A DNA stretch of 64,000 nucleotides from Antennarius striatus. Lineage: Eukaryota > Chordata > Actinopteri > Lophiiformes > Antennariidae. The notes beneath the pieces are model-generated. The model was not told where the DNA came from. It ran no database searches and was given only the letters and a program-made list of their open reading frames with translations. The DNA lies in the NCBI RefSeq assembly GCF_040054535.1, contig NC_090778.1, positions 15,536,501 through 15,600,500 on the forward strand, in the 5' to 3' direction. The position numbers were made by a program, and so were the translations under genes. Below are positions 62,197 to 64,000 of this stretch, one piece after another (positions within the stretch are counted from its first letter, which is position 1; each line of letters begins with the position of its first letter).

Positions 62197-64000
62197 CACC
62201 TAACTGGTTAAATATACATGATACAATGGAAAACCACATTATTAACAATAGTCGATCATTAATCTCTGTCTGCTTCAGCACACTATTAAAAGTGGAGGTG
62301 TGACGCGTGTGTTTCAGAACCAGTTTTGCAGCTTTTTGTGATGGAAAGTAATGAGGAAATATTCAAAAATCTGCTGATTTCACGACAACAGACATGATGT
62401 ACATGTTGAAACCGGTAAATGAGATGCTCATCATTCCAGCTGTTGATCACAATGGATTGGTGACAGCTACCAGAGCTGAGACCTGAGCAGGTGCTTTACA
62501 TCTGGTGCAGTCATGTTTTACGTTTTTGCTCTGGTGATTGTATTTACTCGTTTGATCAGGCATACATGATGTATTTCGGTTTATTTAATGGCAAGTGCTC
62601 AGTCAAATATGGGACAATTTTGCCATTTCATTAACTTTTTTAAATGATTGTAATCCTCTTTTGAAATGAAAAAACGTTGCAAACAATTTTCAACAATACA
62701 TTCCTTCTGACTTGTCAAATACATTATAGATTATAAGGTAGTTTGTCAACGTCATTCTAGAAATATGTTGTTCCAAATCAGAATTCTACCTGGAAAAAAA
62801 TCAACCTCACAAACACACACACACACACACACAGCTACACAGCAGAGTTACTTTTTTGACAGTTGAATGCTGTCGTCTACAAACCGGTTCTGTATGTTTC
62901 CAAAAAACTAATCGACACTCACTCCCTCAGATGTTTTTGCGAGGAGCTCAGCAATGATCAGATTTCATGTAGCATTTGAAACATAAATTCATCACGTTTG
63001 ACATCAAATTATCAGTTACATTTATATTTGCTTGCCTACTTATTATTTACTGGCAAAGGAACGACTGAACTGAATTCAGGTTTTACAAAGAAGTGTCTAT
63101 GTCTTCTTTTTTTAGTGTTTGTTACCAGTTGCATCCTGTACAGAACATCCGCCGCTGCTTCTCCATTCACAAGTTCCTTTTGTGCTGCATTGTGTGTACT
63201 TTCACTTGAAGTAGCACCAGACTTTGTTCCTGCAGAGGATACAGAGCAGAAATACTTTGAAGACCACCTGCTGTCTGTCTATTCTCCCAACGAAATCACT
63301 AAAGTATTCTAAAAACTTAACTCACTGTTTCACCAAAACTCAAAGATTCATTTGAATTAAAGCAGTAAACTTTCAGAGCTCTAATTCAAAGTCTCCAAAA
63401 GTCTGAAGAAAATGCATGAACACTTTTTGTTTAAGGCATCACAAGATGGGAGTTCATTCAGTATGAGCACCGGCGCCCCCAGTAGTCTGGTCTGGAACTC
63501 AACCATCTTGTTGACTCAACTGTTCCTTGCCAGCTTAAAAAAAAAGTCCAAATAAAAAAAGAAAAGGAATGGTGGAAGGATGTTTGTGGTTGTTTGGTTA
63601 AAGGATATCATGAAAGCCTGCTTCCAAGTTCCTGACTTTGGTCTTGGCCTCACATGTGACATATGTTTTGTTCTTAACATGGTCAGACTGTGTGGCTTTG
63701 ACTCAGACCCCACTTAAAATAAGCTGGACTGTATCCTGAGTAAACCATGTTACCCTGGTGAAACTCACTGTTTCCCCACCAGCCTACCTCCTGGGCAGTG
63801 TACCCTCAGAGCAGCAGTTGATAGCTTGCAGATGCCCCAGTTTGATTGTACAGATTATATCTTTGTGCATCATAGACAGAAAGTAAAGAATAACAATGCT
63901 GAAATGTCCGATTTCAATTCCCCATTGGGATTTTTTTTAAAATGGATTAAAATAATCTCTCTGGTGTTGACTGGGTCAGTAGAAAACTGACAGAAGAAGT
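62197..64000. other. Intergenic region, no gene supported
   Basis: Unique-looking sequence with a short CA run (62813-62832). In human CAMK2B follows YKT6; nothing here can be read as one of its exons. A 3'UTR running in from beyond the window is possible but not shown. Confidence 0.4.

Noticed and set aside
62998..63312. 104-codon plus-strand frame near the window end
   Set aside because: Hydrophobic stretch but no signal-peptide logic, promoter or exon evidence; likely chance.
63500..64000. 3' end of camk2b on the minus strand
   Set aside because: Expected from human gene order, but no coding sequence is visible here to support it.

Overview
The window is teleost fish nuclear DNA. All genes are split by short introns with GT/AG borders, the proteins match vertebrate families, and the spacer is full of CA/TG microsatellites and fish-type repeats (Tc1-like, Kolobok/T2-like, tRNA-derived SINE, L2-like LINE, restriction-endonuclease LINE). 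The repeat spectrum suggests a percomorph, but the species cannot be fixed from the sequence. I rebuilt exons by hand from splice sites, reading-frame phase and family knowledge.

Layout. 0.9-18.4 kb: adamts12 on the minus strand, 24 coding exons, a secreted multidomain metalloprotease. 18.4-18.8 kb: a GC-rich stretch that looks like a shared head-to-head promoter. 18.8-26.6 kb: gpat3 on the plus strand, an ER glycerol-3-phosphate acyltransferase with 13 coding exons and probable upstream exons. 26.8-38.0 kb: a block of mobile elements: a Kolobok-like transposon with nested insertions, a Tc1-like copy and its short derivative, a second Tc1/mariner copy, and a degenerate LINE. A possible four-exon small gene (30.8-32.2 kb, minus) sits inside this block. 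38.6-40.4 kb: myl7, minus. 42.7-46.8 kb: gck, minus. 51.1-54.1 kb: ykt6, plus. 58.0-60.8 kb: an unnamed small single-pass membrane protein gene, plus. 61.5-62.2 kb: an L2-like LINE fragment. The remainder is intergenic with no gene I can support.

The order and orientation myl7(-), gck(-), ykt6(+) is the same as MYL7-GCK-YKT6 on human 7p13. The adamts12-gpat3 pair is not part of that human block, so the mobile-element-rich interval between gpat3 and myl7 may mark a lineage-specific junction. The genes do not form one pathway: matrix proteolysis (adamts12), triglyceride/phospholipid synthesis (gpat3), atrial contraction (myl7), glucose sensing (gck) and membrane fusion (ykt6).
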